Positions 1 through 7,784 of a stretch of 64,000 bases of DNA are shown piece after piece. The stretch spans positions 1-64,000 of the forward strand of contig NZ_JAIVAJ010000010.1 of NCBI RefSeq assembly GCF_020171725.1, written 5' to 3'. Position 1 is the first letter of the stretch; each line of letters starts with the position of its first letter. The DNA is from Halobacillus litoralis (GTDB lineage: Bacteria; Bacillota; Bacilli; Bacillales; Halobacillaceae). A program made the position numbers and the translations under genes. A model generated the notes under the pieces. That model saw nothing but the letters and a program-made list of their open reading frames with translations, was not told where the DNA came from and did no database searches.

Positions 1-92
1 GATCCCTCAGAGATGATGAGGTTGATAGGTCTGAGGTGGAAGCGTGGTGACACGTGGAGCTGACAGATACTAATGGATCGATGACTTATCTA
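1..92 (+). rRNA. 23S ribosomal RNA, 3' end (partial)
   Basis: The first bases match the conserved 3' end of Firmicutes 23S rRNA, including the stretch reading GGTGGAAGCGTGGTGACACG followed by GGAGCTGACAGATACTAAT. The gene enters from the left edge, so only about the last 92 nucleotides are present. The 5S gene and a tRNA cluster follow, which marks this as the end of an rRNA operon. The exact 3' terminus is estimated. Confidence 0.93.
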
Positions 93-217
93 TCTGAAAA
101 GACATTTATTTCGGTTTGATTATTGCTTATCCAGTTTTGAGGGTTTATTAAAAAAATAAATTTTCCCTTGATTTTCTTTACCGAGAACATTATAATAGTT
201 CTTGTCCGTAAAAATGA

Positions 218-332
218 TCTGGTGATGAAGGCGAAGAGGTCACACCTGTTCCCATGCCGAACACAGCAGTTAAGCTCTTCAGCGCCGATGGTAGTCGGGT
301 TTACCCCCGTGAGAGTAGGACGTCGCCAGGTT
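218..332 (+). rRNA. 5S ribosomal RNA
   Basis: This is a complete 5S rRNA of about 115 nt. It shows the conserved GCGAAGAGGTCACACC and CCGAACACAGCAGTTAAGCTC segments and the GAGAGTAGGACGTCGCC 3' arm. It lies about 125 nt after the 23S end and only 8 nt before the first tRNA, so 23S, 5S and tRNAs are probably one transcript. The ends may be off by a few bases. Confidence 0.94.
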
Positions 333-340
333 GAATTTAT

Positions 341-415
341 TCCAACGTAGCTCAGTGGTAGAGCAATCGGCTGTTAACCGATCGGTCGTAGGTTCGAATC
401 CTACCGTTGGAGCCA
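341..415 (+). tRNA. tRNA-Asn (GUU)
   Basis: A cloverleaf with acceptor TCCAACG/CGTTGGA and anticodon stem ATCGG/CCGAT around the loop CTGTTAA, giving anticodon GUU. The CCA end is encoded (413-415). It is the first gene of the cluster behind the 5S rRNA. Confidence 0.95.
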
Positions 416-418
416 CTT

Positions 419-490
<72 letters not shown>

Positions 491-514
491 CTGAGGACAG
501 AAAATCATTTATTT

Positions 515-589
515 GGCCCGTTGGTCAAGTGGTTAAGACACCGCCCTTTCACGGCGGTATCACGGGTTCGAATCCCGTACGGGTCACCA
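515..589 (+). tRNA. tRNA-Glu (UUC)
   Basis: Acceptor GGCCCGT/ACGGGTC and anticodon stem CCGCC/GGCGG around CTTTCAC, giving anticodon UUC. CCA is encoded at 587-589. Confidence 0.95.
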
Positions 590-595
590 CTTACT

Positions 596-671
596 GGAGG
601 ATTAGCTCAGCTGGGAGAGCACCTGCCTTACAAGCAGGGGGTCGCAGGTTCGAGCCCTGCATCCTCCACCA
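596..671 (+). tRNA. tRNA-Val (UAC)
   Basis: Acceptor GGAGGAT/ATCCTCC and anticodon stem CCTGC/GCAGG around CTTACAA, giving anticodon UAC. CCA is encoded at 669-671. Confidence 0.95.
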
Positions 672-677
672 TATTTC

Positions 678-753
678 GCCGGCCTAGCTCAACTGGTAGA
701 GCAACTGATTTGTAATCAGTAGGTTGGGGGTTCAAGTCCTCTGGCCGGCACCA
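678..753 (+). tRNA. tRNA-Thr (UGU)
   Basis: Acceptor GCCGGCC/GGCCGGC and anticodon stem ACTGA/TCAGT around TTTGTAA, giving anticodon UGU. CCA is encoded at 751-753. This is the second threonine isoacceptor of the cluster. Confidence 0.95.
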
Positions 754-763
754 CTTAGAACGT

Positions 764-849
764 GGAGGGATAGCGAAGTTGGCCAAACGCGGCGGACTGT
801 AAATCCGCTCCCATCGGGTTCGTAGGTTCGAGTCCTACTCCCTCCACCA
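764..849 (+). tRNA. tRNA-Tyr (GUA)
   Basis: A class II tRNA with a long variable arm. The acceptor is GGAGGGA/TCCCTCC and the anticodon loop ACTGTAAAT gives GUA. CCA is encoded at 847-849. Confidence 0.94.
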
Positions 850-962
850 TTATTCTTTAAAAATGTTGCTGGTGAACCATTGATCAGCTTATTTTTATGG
901 GAAAAATCCTACATTACATGAATAAAACCAATATGACTCGGTCATAATAGGTTTGTAATCGT

Positions 963-1037
963 TGGGCCATAGCCAAGCGGTAAGGCAACGGTTTTTGGTA
1001 CCGTCATGCGCTGGTTCGAATCCAGCTGGCCCAGCCA
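963..1037 (+). tRNA. tRNA-Gln (UUG)
   Basis: Acceptor TGGGCCA/TGGCCCA and anticodon stem ACGGT/ACCGT around TTTTGGT, giving anticodon UUG. CCA is encoded. About 110 nt of AT-rich sequence separate it from tRNA-Tyr, wider than the other spacers. Confidence 0.94.
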
Positions 1038-1140
1038 TTTTTCATTAAAGCTTTGTTTTTGTTTATGATGCCTACATAAAGGGTACGTTACAAAACAACC
1101 ACCATGAATTTCACAATGTAGCGAATCTACTTTAATTGTT

Positions 1141-1166
1141 ATGAGCCATTAGCTCAGCTGGTAGAG
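1141..1166 (+). pseudogene. Truncated duplicate of tRNA-Lys (5' half only)
   Basis: These 26 bases are identical to 1290-1315, which cover the acceptor 5' strand and D arm of the intact tRNA-Lys downstream. After GTAGAG the sequence diverges completely and has no anticodon arm, T arm or acceptor 3' strand. It is therefore a broken copy, not a functional tRNA. The 124 nt between the two copies contain no gene I can recognise. Confidence 0.85.
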
Positions 1167-1291
1167 AAGCCGTAAACCTCTTTGATTTACATCAATGTAG
1201 GCTTTGCGAGGAGCGTATGCTTCACCGAATTAGCTTCCAACGTGACGAGCACATTCACTCAAAAAACGTACCAGAGACAATTCTTTATGAT

Positions 1292-1364
1292 GAGCCATTA
1301 GCTCAGCTGGTAGAGCATCTGACTTTTAATCAGAGGGTCGAAGGTTCGAATCCTTCATGGCTCA
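1292..1364 (+). tRNA. tRNA-Lys (UUU)
   Basis: Acceptor GAGCCAT/ATGGCTC and anticodon stem TCTGA/TCAGA around CTTTTAA, giving anticodon UUU. CCA is not encoded; the gene is followed by CTTC. Its 5' half is duplicated 149 bp upstream. Confidence 0.94.
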
Positions 1365-1385
1365 CTTCTTTATAACAAAATCATC

Positions 1386-1460
1386 GCGGGAGTAGTTCAG
1401 TGGTAGAACACCACCTTGCCAAGGTGGGGGTCGCGGGTTCGAATCCCGTCTCCCGCTCCA
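1386..1460 (+). tRNA. tRNA-Gly (GCC)
   Basis: Acceptor GCGGGAG/CTCCCGC and anticodon stem CCACC/GGTGG around TTGCCAA, giving anticodon GCC. CCA is encoded at 1458-1460. Confidence 0.95.
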
Positions 1461-1463
1461 TAC

Positions 1464-1539
1464 GGGGCCTTAGCTCAGCTGGGAGAGCGCCTGCTTTGCA
1501 CGCAGGAGGTCAGCGGTTCGATCCCGCTAGGCTCCACCA
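1464..1539 (+). tRNA. tRNA-Ala (UGC)
   Basis: Acceptor GGGGCCT/AGGCTCC (one G-U pair) and anticodon stem CCTGC/GCAGG around TTTGCAC, giving anticodon UGC. CCA is encoded at 1537-1539. It is the last gene of the cluster and a terminator follows 28 nt later. Confidence 0.95.
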
Positions 1540-1567
1540 ATACATACAATAAACATATTTTATATAG

Positions 1568-1600
1568 AGCTGATATCCTTAAACGGGTATCAGCTTTTTT
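1568..1600 (+). terminator. Terminator of the rRNA-tRNA operon
   Basis: AGCTGATATCC pairs with GGGTATCAGCT across a short loop and is followed by a T run, a standard intrinsic terminator directly after tRNA-Ala. Confidence 0.85.
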
Positions 1601-1624
1601 GTTTTTTATTAGGAGGGTTTATGT

Positions 1625-3022
1625 GTGCCTTTGCGATTAGATGAAGTCTTCAACCAACTGCCATGGTTTGGGGTCTTATCTCCGACTGACATAGCTTATT
1701 ACCCCTCAGAGAATCTTGTAGCAGTGGGGAGTACATATGAACCGGAGAGCTACCGGTCTATCCATTTTGAATCATTGAAAAGAGTGGTTATTTTTCATTC
1801 TGTCACGAAAGAGGCTGTGGCCGTGTACGAGCATTCCCTTCCTATACATAAGATTGTTTTCCATCCGGAGCTGCCTATTCTAATGATTGCTTATGGTTCC
1901 TACGATGGCGGATTCAAATTTGAAGGCAATGTCATTGTGTGGAATTACAAAACCAATACGTCCTATCAACTCTTAGAAAAAAGTAGAGAAGTGGTTGATG
2001 TGTGGTTTGATGAAAAAGTGCGGTTGTTCATAACTGTTTCACCAGAGGATGATGTGGAGCTTGATGAGATGAATACGCGGACGATTTATTGGGTTGATCC
2101 ATGTGAGGAATCATCGGTGCTTTGTCAGTTTAAAGAGGTGGGGGCCATTCCTTTCCAAAATCTCCATCAAAGCTTATCTCAGCAAAGAAGGAGAATACAC
2201 GTGGCTGAGGCTGAGTTGCGGAGTATTTTCCCTTCCTATCGTCCATCTATCCATATTACAGATTCGGAGTTCATAAAGGGTAAGCTGTTCACTACGTCAA
2301 TCGATCAAACAGTTGCTGCTTGGAGTAAGGCGGGGGCTCAGAAGGCTTTAGAAGGCGACAGAGGACTGCAAATCCTTCAAGACGACCATTATGTCTATTT
2401 GTTGAGTGAAAGCATGCGGTGGAGTGCTGAGAGTGAAAGACACCTTCCCTTTCAAACTCTAAAGGTCCTGTATAAATCAACATTTGAGACGGTAGAGGTC
2501 TTTACCCTTGAAAATGCTTCATTTTTAATCCTGAATAGCAAAGGTGGTGTCTATGCTTTACCTTTAACTCCTATGATCCCTTTTACAGATAGGGCGAGCC
2601 AGGTGCGTCTGTATCAAGGATCAGATGAGCTGGAATTGGAGGAAGAGCCAACGATAGAGAGGGTACCTATAAACGACGCTGTTTGCAGCGAAGTGCAGTT
2701 TCAGCTTAATGATTTTGCTGCCTGTCGAGAACCGATTGTGACGGGGTTCGATGCAGAAGGCTCCTTTCTTTGGGAGAAGAGCTTCGACTCAAAAATCATT
2801 GATTTCTCCGCATTTGATCGTGACTCCATCCTTGGGGTTATCCTTGAGAATGGACATGTGTGTTTTATCTCATCTGAGACAGGGGAAGATATTACAGAAT
2901 TGGAACCATGTATTATGGGGATTTTCTCACCGGCTTTATCCATCGCAGGCTCTGAAAATGTCGTAACGATTCATACGTTGGATGATCTTGTCCTACAGTA
3001 TGAAATCTACCAGAGCTTGTAA
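1625..3022 (+). CDS. Beta-propeller (WD40-like) hypothetical protein
   Basis: I do not recognise a named family for this 465-residue protein. Several blade-like segments end in hydrophobic-W-(N/D/S) strands, for example GNVIVWNY near residue 110 and TVAAWS near 230. The segments alternate with charged loops, as in WD40 or PQQ-like propellers. There is no signal peptide or membrane segment, so it is probably cytosolic. The start is GTG: AGGAGG at 1611-1616 is correctly spaced for it, while the ATG four bases upstream is out of frame. It sits alone between the tRNA terminator and rocF. Function unknown. Confidence 0.75.
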   Translation: MPLRLDEVFNQLPWFGVLSPTDIAYYPSENLVAVGSTYEPESYRSIHFESLKRVVIFHSVTKEAVAVYEHSLPIHKIVFHPELPILMIAYGSYDGGFKFEGNVIVWNYKTNTSYQLLEKSREVVDVWFDEKVRLFITVSPEDDVELDEMNTRTIYWVDPCEESSVLCQFKEVGAIPFQNLHQSLSQQRRRIHVAEAELRSIFPSYRPSIHITDSEFIKGKLFTTSIDQTVAAWSKAGAQKALEGDRGLQILQDDHYVYLLSESMRWSAESERHLPFQTLKVLYKSTFETVEVFTLENASFLILNSKGGVYALPLTPMIPFTDRASQVRLYQGSDELELEEEPTIERVPINDAVCSEVQFQLNDFAACREPIVTGFDAEGSFLWEKSFDSKIIDFSAFDRDSILGVILENGHVCFISSETGEDITELEPCIMGIFSPALSIAGSENVVTIHTLDDLVLQYEIYQSL

Positions 3023-3083
3023 ACATGCATGGATTTGTTGAAGAAGCCGGTGTGAGCGTATATATATACAGAGAAATGTCCAG

Positions 3084-3113
3084 TTGAGTCATTCAATTTA
3101 AAACGGATACAAT
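3084..3113 (+). promoter_or_regulatory. Sigma-A-type promoter for arginase
   Basis: TTGAGT at 3084-3089 and TACAAT at 3108-3113 are 18 bp apart and lie 30 bp before the rocF start. The match to the consensus is moderate. Confidence 0.5.
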
Positions 3114-3142
3114 AAACATAGCGAATAAAGGAGGAGAATTGC

Positions 3143-4045
3143 ATGAACAATCATCTTTCCATTATCGGAGTTCCCATGGATCTTGGGCAAATGAGAAGAG
3201 GCGTAGATATGGGGCCGAGTGCCATCCGCTACGCTGGTATGAGTGAGCGATTAGAACGTTTGAATTACGTGATTGAGGATCTTGGTGATATTGAGATACC
3301 AAGACCGAAATCCAATAAGGAAGAAAAGCTCGATAACCTTCGTAACCTTAATGAGATTGCAGAGGGGACTCAACGTCTTGCGGAGAAAGTGGACGGCGTC
3401 GTTGAGAAAGGTCATTTCCCACTTGTATTAGGGGGAGACCACAGTATCGCGATGGGTACACTTGCAGGACTTGCGAAGCATTATGATAACCTTGGCGTCA
3501 TCTGGTATGATGCCCACGGTGACTTGAATACAGCGGACAGTTCTCCGTCAGGTAACATTCACGGCATGCCGCTTGCGGTCAGCCTTGGGATCGGCCATGA
3601 GAAGCTGACAAGCATTTATGGAGATGCCCCGAAAATTAAACCGGAGAACATCGTCATCATCGGTGCACGTTCATTGGATGAAGGCGAACGTGTTCTGATT
3701 AAAGAAAAAGGGATTAAAGTCTACACAATGCATGAAGTCGATCGTATGGGGATGACGAAAGTGATGGACGAGTCCATTGACTACTTGAAGGACCGAACGG
3801 ATGGGGTTCACTTGAGTCTTGATTTGGATGGTCTTGACCCGAATGAAGCACCAGGCGTCGGAACACCTGTACTTGGCGGGTTGAGCTATCGTGAGAGTCA
3901 TTTAGCGATGGAAATGCTTCAGCAGTCCGGCATGATTACATCTGCTGAGTTCGTGGAAGTCAATCCGATTCTTGATGAAAAGAATAAAACAGCGACGGTT
4001 GCGGTCGGTTTGATGGGGTCATTATTCGGAGAAAGTTTAAAATAA
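3143..4045 (+). CDS. rocF: Arginase
   Basis: Arginase hydrolyses L-arginine to ornithine and urea in the cytosol and uses a binuclear manganese centre. The 300-residue protein has the ureohydrolase metal motifs in order: GGDHS near residues 97-101, DAHGDLN near 123-129, and SLDLDGLDP near 225. The GSSP-like N-terminal motif MGPSAIR is also present. Length is normal for Bacillus arginases. A strong AAGGAGGAG precedes the ATG. It is a single gene with its own promoter and terminator, next to sigW as in many Bacillaceae. I saw no neighbouring ornithine aminotransferase or permease. Confidence 0.95.
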   Translation: MNNHLSIIGVPMDLGQMRRGVDMGPSAIRYAGMSERLERLNYVIEDLGDIEIPRPKSNKEEKLDNLRNLNEIAEGTQRLAEKVDGVVEKGHFPLVLGGDHSIAMGTLAGLAKHYDNLGVIWYDAHGDLNTADSSPSGNIHGMPLAVSLGIGHEKLTSIYGDAPKIKPENIVIIGARSLDEGERVLIKEKGIKVYTMHEVDRMGMTKVMDESIDYLKDRTDGVHLSLDLDGLDPNEAPGVGTPVLGGLSYRESHLAMEMLQQSGMITSAEFVEVNPILDEKNKTATVAVGLMGSLFGESLK

Positions 4046-4060
4046 GATAACACGTGCGAA

Positions 4061-4105
4061 AAAACAGTACCTGCTCCATTTTGGAAAAGGTACTGTTTTG
4101 TTTTG
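4061..4105 (+). terminator. Terminator after rocF
   Basis: AAAACAGTACCT and AGGTACTGTTTT form a 12-bp stem followed by T-rich sequence. The A run on the left side may let it also serve the small convergent Spo0E-like gene. Confidence 0.8.
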
Positions 4106-4126
4106 TCGATAAGTAGTATATTTAGG

Positions 4127-4297
4127 TTAGAGTTGATGAGGTTTATGTGTCATGGAATCATATTGGTTCATCAGAGCATCTAACTTACGGCTGACTTGCA
4201 GGACTTCCTGTGACGAAAGGGAGTTCTCCAGAGCGACCTGAGACATTTGGTCCCGGCATGTTTCAATTTCTTCCAATAAAGAAGTTTCGCCATGCAT
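4127..4297 (-). CDS. Spo0E-family aspartyl-phosphate phosphatase
   Basis: This is a 56-residue protein read from the minus strand. It begins MHGETSLLEEIE and carries the family signature SQEVLQVSRKLDALMNQY near residues 29-46, with the Ser-x3-Leu spacing and LD-x-L-x2-Y core of Spo0E/YnzD/YisI proteins. These proteins dephosphorylate the response regulator Spo0A~P and so delay sporulation. The start is fixed by AGGAGG (plus-strand CCTCCT, 4306-4311) 8 nt upstream; a nearer ATG is out of frame. It lies between rocF and the sigW promoter. Its target here is inferred from the family. Confidence 0.82.
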   Translation of the reverse strand: MHGETSLLEEIETCRDQMSQVALENSLSSQEVLQVSRKLDALMNQYDSMTHKPHQL

Positions 4298-4381
4298 GTT
4301 GCCATCCTCCTCTTTACATTTTACATATTATGTCTTATAACCGTTAGTAGAGAAAAATAAACGAAAAAATTTAAAAATCTT

Positions 4382-4408
4382 TGAAACCATAAGGCGAGGT
4401 CATCCGTA
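4382..4408 (+). promoter_or_regulatory. Sigma-W promoter (autoregulatory) of sigW-rsiW
   Basis: TGAAAC at 4382-4387 and CGTA at 4405-4408 are 17 bp apart, an exact match to the sigma-W consensus TGAAAC-N16/17-CGTA. It lies about 37 nt before the sigW start, as in Bacillus subtilis where sigW drives its own operon. Confidence 0.9.
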
Positions 4409-4445
4409 TAGGATATCGACCGCACGTATAGCGGAGGTATAACAG

Positions 4446-5009
4446 ATGGAATCCATGATTAAACAGAAAATAAAAGACGTAAAAAAAGGGGACCAATCAG
4501 CCTTTGAGGATATCGTATCCTTTTATCAGAACAAGGTGTTTCACATCTGTCTGAGAATGATTGGGAACGCCTATGAAGCAGAGGATCTTGCACAAGAAGC
4601 TTTCATTAGAGCTTATACGAATATCCACTCGTTTGATGAACGTCGCAAGTTCTCAACCTGGTTGTATAGGATTGCGACGAACTTGACGATTGATCGTATT
4701 CGTAAGAAGAAACCGGATTATCATCTGGATGCAGAAGTAAAAGGGACAGATGGATTGGATATGTATTCTCAGCTGGCGGCAGATCAGGCCCTGCCTGAAG
4801 AAGAGGTGGAGAGTCTCGAGCTCCAAACCTATATCCACAAAGAGATCTTGGCGTTACCTCCTAAGTATCGTAGCGTCATTGTACTCAGATACTTGGACGA
4901 ATTACCCCTCCAAGAAATAGCAGAAATCTTAGATATCCCTGTAGGAACTGTTAAGACACGAGTGCACCGAGGCAGGGAAGCTTTACGCAAAAGGCTTCGA
5001 CATGTGTAA
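4446..5009 (+). CDS. sigW: ECF RNA polymerase sigma factor SigW
   Basis: SigW directs transcription of cell-envelope stress and antimicrobial-resistance genes. The 187-residue length equals that of B. subtilis SigW. Near-identical blocks include EDLAQEAFIRAY (region 2), FSTWLYRIATNLTIDRIR, and the sigma-4 helix-turn-helix PVGTVKTRVHRGREALRK. It is preceded by its own consensus promoter and followed 15 nt later by its anti-sigma gene. A second in-frame ATG lies three codons inside; the first was preferred because it matches the homologue's MExMIKxxIK start. Confidence 0.97.
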   Translation: MESMIKQKIKDVKKGDQSAFEDIVSFYQNKVFHICLRMIGNAYEAEDLAQEAFIRAYTNIHSFDERRKFSTWLYRIATNLTIDRIRKKKPDYHLDAEVKGTDGLDMYSQLAADQALPEEEVESLELQTYIHKEILALPPKYRSVIVLRYLDELPLQEIAEILDIPVGTVKTRVHRGREALRKRLRHV

Positions 5010-5024
5010 AGGAGTTGAGAGGGA

Positions 5025-5681
5025 ATGAATTGTAATAAAGAAGCTGTTGCACTCATGCATCAATACATGGATGGCGATATAAACAAAGACGACGAGAGAC
5101 GACTGCGCGATCACCTGCAATCCTGTGAATCGTGTCAAAGCCATTTCCATGAATTAAAACGCACAACTACACTGATTGGGAACACAAGACCGGCGTCAGC
5201 ACCGAAAGATTTTACAGCTAACGTCATGGCGAATCTTCCGAAACAGAAGAAGCGTAAAAACTATGCACGCCTTTTCCAAAGGCACCCGATGCTGACCGCA
5301 GCTGCCGTGTTCTTTATTCTGATGTTCAGCGGCATCTTCTCCGCCTGGAACCAGGATCAACAAGTGACGGTTTCCAAGCAGGAGAATCTGGAGATTAAAG
5401 AGGACGTTGTCATTGTGCCGGAAGGGGTTACGGTAAATGGCGACCTCACTGTTCGCAACGGTGATTTAAGAATAGAAGGTAAAATTGATGGTAATGTAAC
5501 CATTATCAATGGCGACATTCTGGATGGCAAACCGGATGGTTCCATTGAAAACGAACTTGATTCTTCAACACTACGTGCTTACACAGGAGAATTAACCGAA
5601 GTGAATGAGATTTACGAGTGGATGTGGTACCAGACAAAGAGTATCGTGTCTGACGTCTTCTCATTCGGATCAGATGAATAA
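5025..5681 (+). CDS. rsiW: Anti-sigma-W factor RsiW
   Basis: RsiW is a single-pass membrane protein that holds SigW inactive until PrsW/RasP proteolysis. The N-terminal zinc-binding anti-sigma motif H-x3-C-x2-C is visible at H30, C34 and C37. A transmembrane segment spans roughly residues 88-106. The extracellular part contains the VVIVPEGVTVNGDLTVRNGD-type region typical of the family. At 218 residues it is normal length. AAGGAG precedes the ATG, and it is co-transcribed with sigW. Confidence 0.95.
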   Translation: MNCNKEAVALMHQYMDGDINKDDERRLRDHLQSCESCQSHFHELKRTTTLIGNTRPASAPKDFTANVMANLPKQKKRKNYARLFQRHPMLTAAAVFFILMFSGIFSAWNQDQQVTVSKQENLEIKEDVVIVPEGVTVNGDLTVRNGDLRIEGKIDGNVTIINGDILDGKPDGSIENELDSSTLRAYTGELTEVNEIYEWMWYQTKSIVSDVFSFGSDE

Positions 5682-5691
5682 AGCATCATCC

Positions 5692-5722
5692 AGACCGTCT
5701 ATATACAGACGGTCTATTTTTT
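5692..5722 (+). terminator. Terminator after rsiW
   Basis: AGACCGTCT and AGACGGTCT pair across ATATAC and are followed by ATTTTTT. Confidence 0.88.
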
Positions 5723-5780
5723 GTCTAAATAGAGAAGCTTATCGATGATTTTAGCTTCTGGATATATTGGAAAAATGAAG

Positions 5781-5791
5781 TATGGTATAAT
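5781..5791 (+). promoter_or_regulatory. Extended -10 promoter for cdaA-cdaR-glmM
   Basis: TATGGTATAAT is a perfect -10 box with a TG-type extension, and no good -35 lies at the usual spacing. It leaves a leader of about 130 nt before cdaA. That leader contains a small GGAAG/CTTCC hairpin but no riboswitch class I recognise. Confidence 0.55.
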
Positions 5792-5930
5792 AAAACAGGT
5801 CATTTTTTTAAAAGTAGTGAAAACTTAAGCAACGGTTTCGTGCTGGTGGAAGAATACTTCCGCTTGAGGCGCATACCTATGATACTTAGTGATTTTTTCT
5901 TGTTATTCTGAGACAAAAGGAAGTGTAGGC

Positions 5931-6743
5931 ATGCTTGATGGGGGATTGGATGTATTAGATTATTTCTTAATCACGGTTGATATCGCCCTTGTCTGGTTTG
6001 TTGTATATAAATTAATCATGCTGATCCAGGGCACGAAGGCTGTCCAGTTATTAAAAGGGATCTTCGTTGTGCTGGGAATCTGGTTATTGAGTAATTTATT
6101 CGGACTAACCACGTTGAGGTGGCTGATGTCGCAGGCCATTACTTGGGGATTTCTCGCCATCATCATCTTGTTCCAGCCAGAGCTGAGGAGAGCTTTGGAG
6201 CAGCTGGGACGAGGGAGCTTCTTCAGTCGAAATACGGCAGAGGAAGAAGATACCGAGAAATCCATTCAGGCGATTATCAAATCGTGCCAATACATGGCCA
6301 AGCGCCGTATTGGAGCTTTAATCACAATTGAACGAGACACAGGTATGGGGGATTATGTCGAGACAGGTATTCGGGTTGGAGGTCACCTTTCGAGCGAACT
6401 GCTGACCAACATTTTCATCCCCAATACACCGCTTCATGACGGTGCGGTAATCCTGAAGAACGATGAGATTGTAGCGGCTGCCTGTTACCTGCCACTATCC
6501 GAGAGCCCCTTTATTTCCAAGGAGCTTGGGACGAGGCACCGTGCAGCTATGGGGATCAGTGAAGTGACAGATGCCCTGACGATTGTTGTATCAGAGGAAA
6601 CCGGTTCGATCTCTTGTACGAAGAACGGTGAACTTCATCGTGATTTGGATCAGGAAAAACTGGAAGAGATGTTACGGACCGAATTGGACCACTCTTCCCC
6701 TGCGGTAAAAACATGGAACTGGAGGGGGAAAAAGAATGGATAA
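5931..6743 (+). CDS. cdaA: Diadenylate cyclase CdaA
   Basis: CdaA makes cyclic di-AMP from two ATP at the membrane. Three N-terminal transmembrane helices are followed by a DAC domain with both signature motifs: DGAV (in NTPLHDGAVI) and GTRHRAA. I chose the ATG at 5931 (270 residues), preceded by AAAGGAAG, because it matches the usual N-terminus. A GTG at 5889 would add 14 residues without a ribosome site. It overlaps cdaR by 8 bp and is followed by glmM, the conserved cdaA-cdaR-glmM operon linking c-di-AMP with cell-wall precursor synthesis. Confidence 0.95.
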   Translation: MLDGGLDVLDYFLITVDIALVWFVVYKLIMLIQGTKAVQLLKGIFVVLGIWLLSNLFGLTTLRWLMSQAITWGFLAIIILFQPELRRALEQLGRGSFFSRNTAEEEDTEKSIQAIIKSCQYMAKRRIGALITIERDTGMGDYVETGIRVGGHLSSELLTNIFIPNTPLHDGAVILKNDEIVAAACYLPLSESPFISKELGTRHRAAMGISEVTDALTIVVSEETGSISCTKNGELHRDLDQEKLEEMLRTELDHSSPAVKTWNWRGKKNG

Positions 6744-7746
6744 TTGGTTTCGAAGCGTCTGGTTCATCCGAATTATTTCTTTGATTCTCGCCGGTTTGTT
6801 ATGGGTTACGGTGAACGTTGATGATAATATGGATTCAGATTCACTGATTTTTAACGATACATCCTCGGATATGGAAGTTATGGACAATGTACCGCTTGAA
6901 ATCCGGTTCAACAGCGAAGACTATGTCGTAAGCGGGTTGCCACAGGAGGTTTCTGTGACGGTGGAAGGACCACCTTCAGCTGTTACGCCTGTTGTGCGCC
7001 AGCAGAACTTTGAGGTGTTTGTCGACTTGAATGATTATGGTCCAGGCACACACCAGGTCACGCTGCAGCATTCAGGTATTTCGAATCAGCTCGCTGTCAC
7101 CATTGAGCCTGAGACGATTGAAGTGACGATTGAGGAAAAAGTAAACGAAGACTTTTCAGTTAGTGTGGACTATCTTAATGAAAGCAGCCTTGCGGACGAT
7201 TTAGAAGTCGGTCAGGCAGAAGTCGACCCGGCTGAGGTCCAAATTACCGGAGCGTCCTCCATTGTGGACCGGGTAGCGTCGGTGAAAGCGATCATTGATG
7301 TCGGTTCTGCAACGTCCACGATTGAGAACCAGGAAGCACCGGTGAAAGTGTACGATAACCAAGGCAATGAATTGAATGTACTCGTCGATCCGAACAACGT
7401 GAATGTCACGGTGCCGATTGTCGAGCGAATGAAGCAGGTGCCTTTTGAATTAGAAGGCGTAGGTGGCGCACCGGAGGGAATTATTATCAATTCTCTTACA
7501 CCGAACGTACAGCAGATCACGATTTATGGACCAGCATCCATCTTGGATTCGATTGAGCAGTTTCCGAACATCCAGGTGGATCTGACAGAAATCACGGAAG
7601 ATCAGACGATAAAGGTGGAGATTCCTGTCCCTGAAGGGGTCAAACGGGTTGATCCACAGACGATAGAAGTGCAGATCGATGTCGATCAAGTAGAAGCGGC
7701 AACAACAGAAGAAGAACCGGAAGAGGCTCCTGAAGCCTCTTCCTAA
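6736..7746 (+). CDS. cdaR: CdaA regulatory protein CdaR (YbbR domains)
   Basis: CdaR is a membrane-anchored, extracytoplasmic partner that modulates CdaA activity. One N-terminal transmembrane segment (about residues 10-28) is followed by tandem YbbR beta-domains. These are recognisable by repeated VxVxGPxxxV/ITGxxxxVDxV and VxVxIxE segments. The C-terminus is a Glu/Ala-rich acidic tail. The 336 residues suggest three to four YbbR repeats, somewhat shorter than in B. subtilis. Translation is probably coupled to cdaA through the 8-bp overlap. Confidence 0.9.
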   Translation: MDNWFRSVWFIRIISLILAGLLWVTVNVDDNMDSDSLIFNDTSSDMEVMDNVPLEIRFNSEDYVVSGLPQEVSVTVEGPPSAVTPVVRQQNFEVFVDLNDYGPGTHQVTLQHSGISNQLAVTIEPETIEVTIEEKVNEDFSVSVDYLNESSLADDLEVGQAEVDPAEVQITGASSIVDRVASVKAIIDVGSATSTIENQEAPVKVYDNQGNELNVLVDPNNVNVTVPIVERMKQVPFELEGVGGAPEGIIINSLTPNVQQITIYGPASILDSIEQFPNIQVDLTEITEDQTIKVEIPVPEGVKRVDPQTIEVQIDVDQVEAATTEEEPEEAPEASS

Positions 7747-7784
7747 ACGAGTACTGGATAGTTAGGAAAGAGGGGTTAAGACAC

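Noticed and set aside
5812..5840. ECF-type promoter before cdaA (TGAAAA...CGTG)
   Set aside because: Both boxes deviate from consensus and the spacing is 15; the extended -10 at 5781 is a better explanation.
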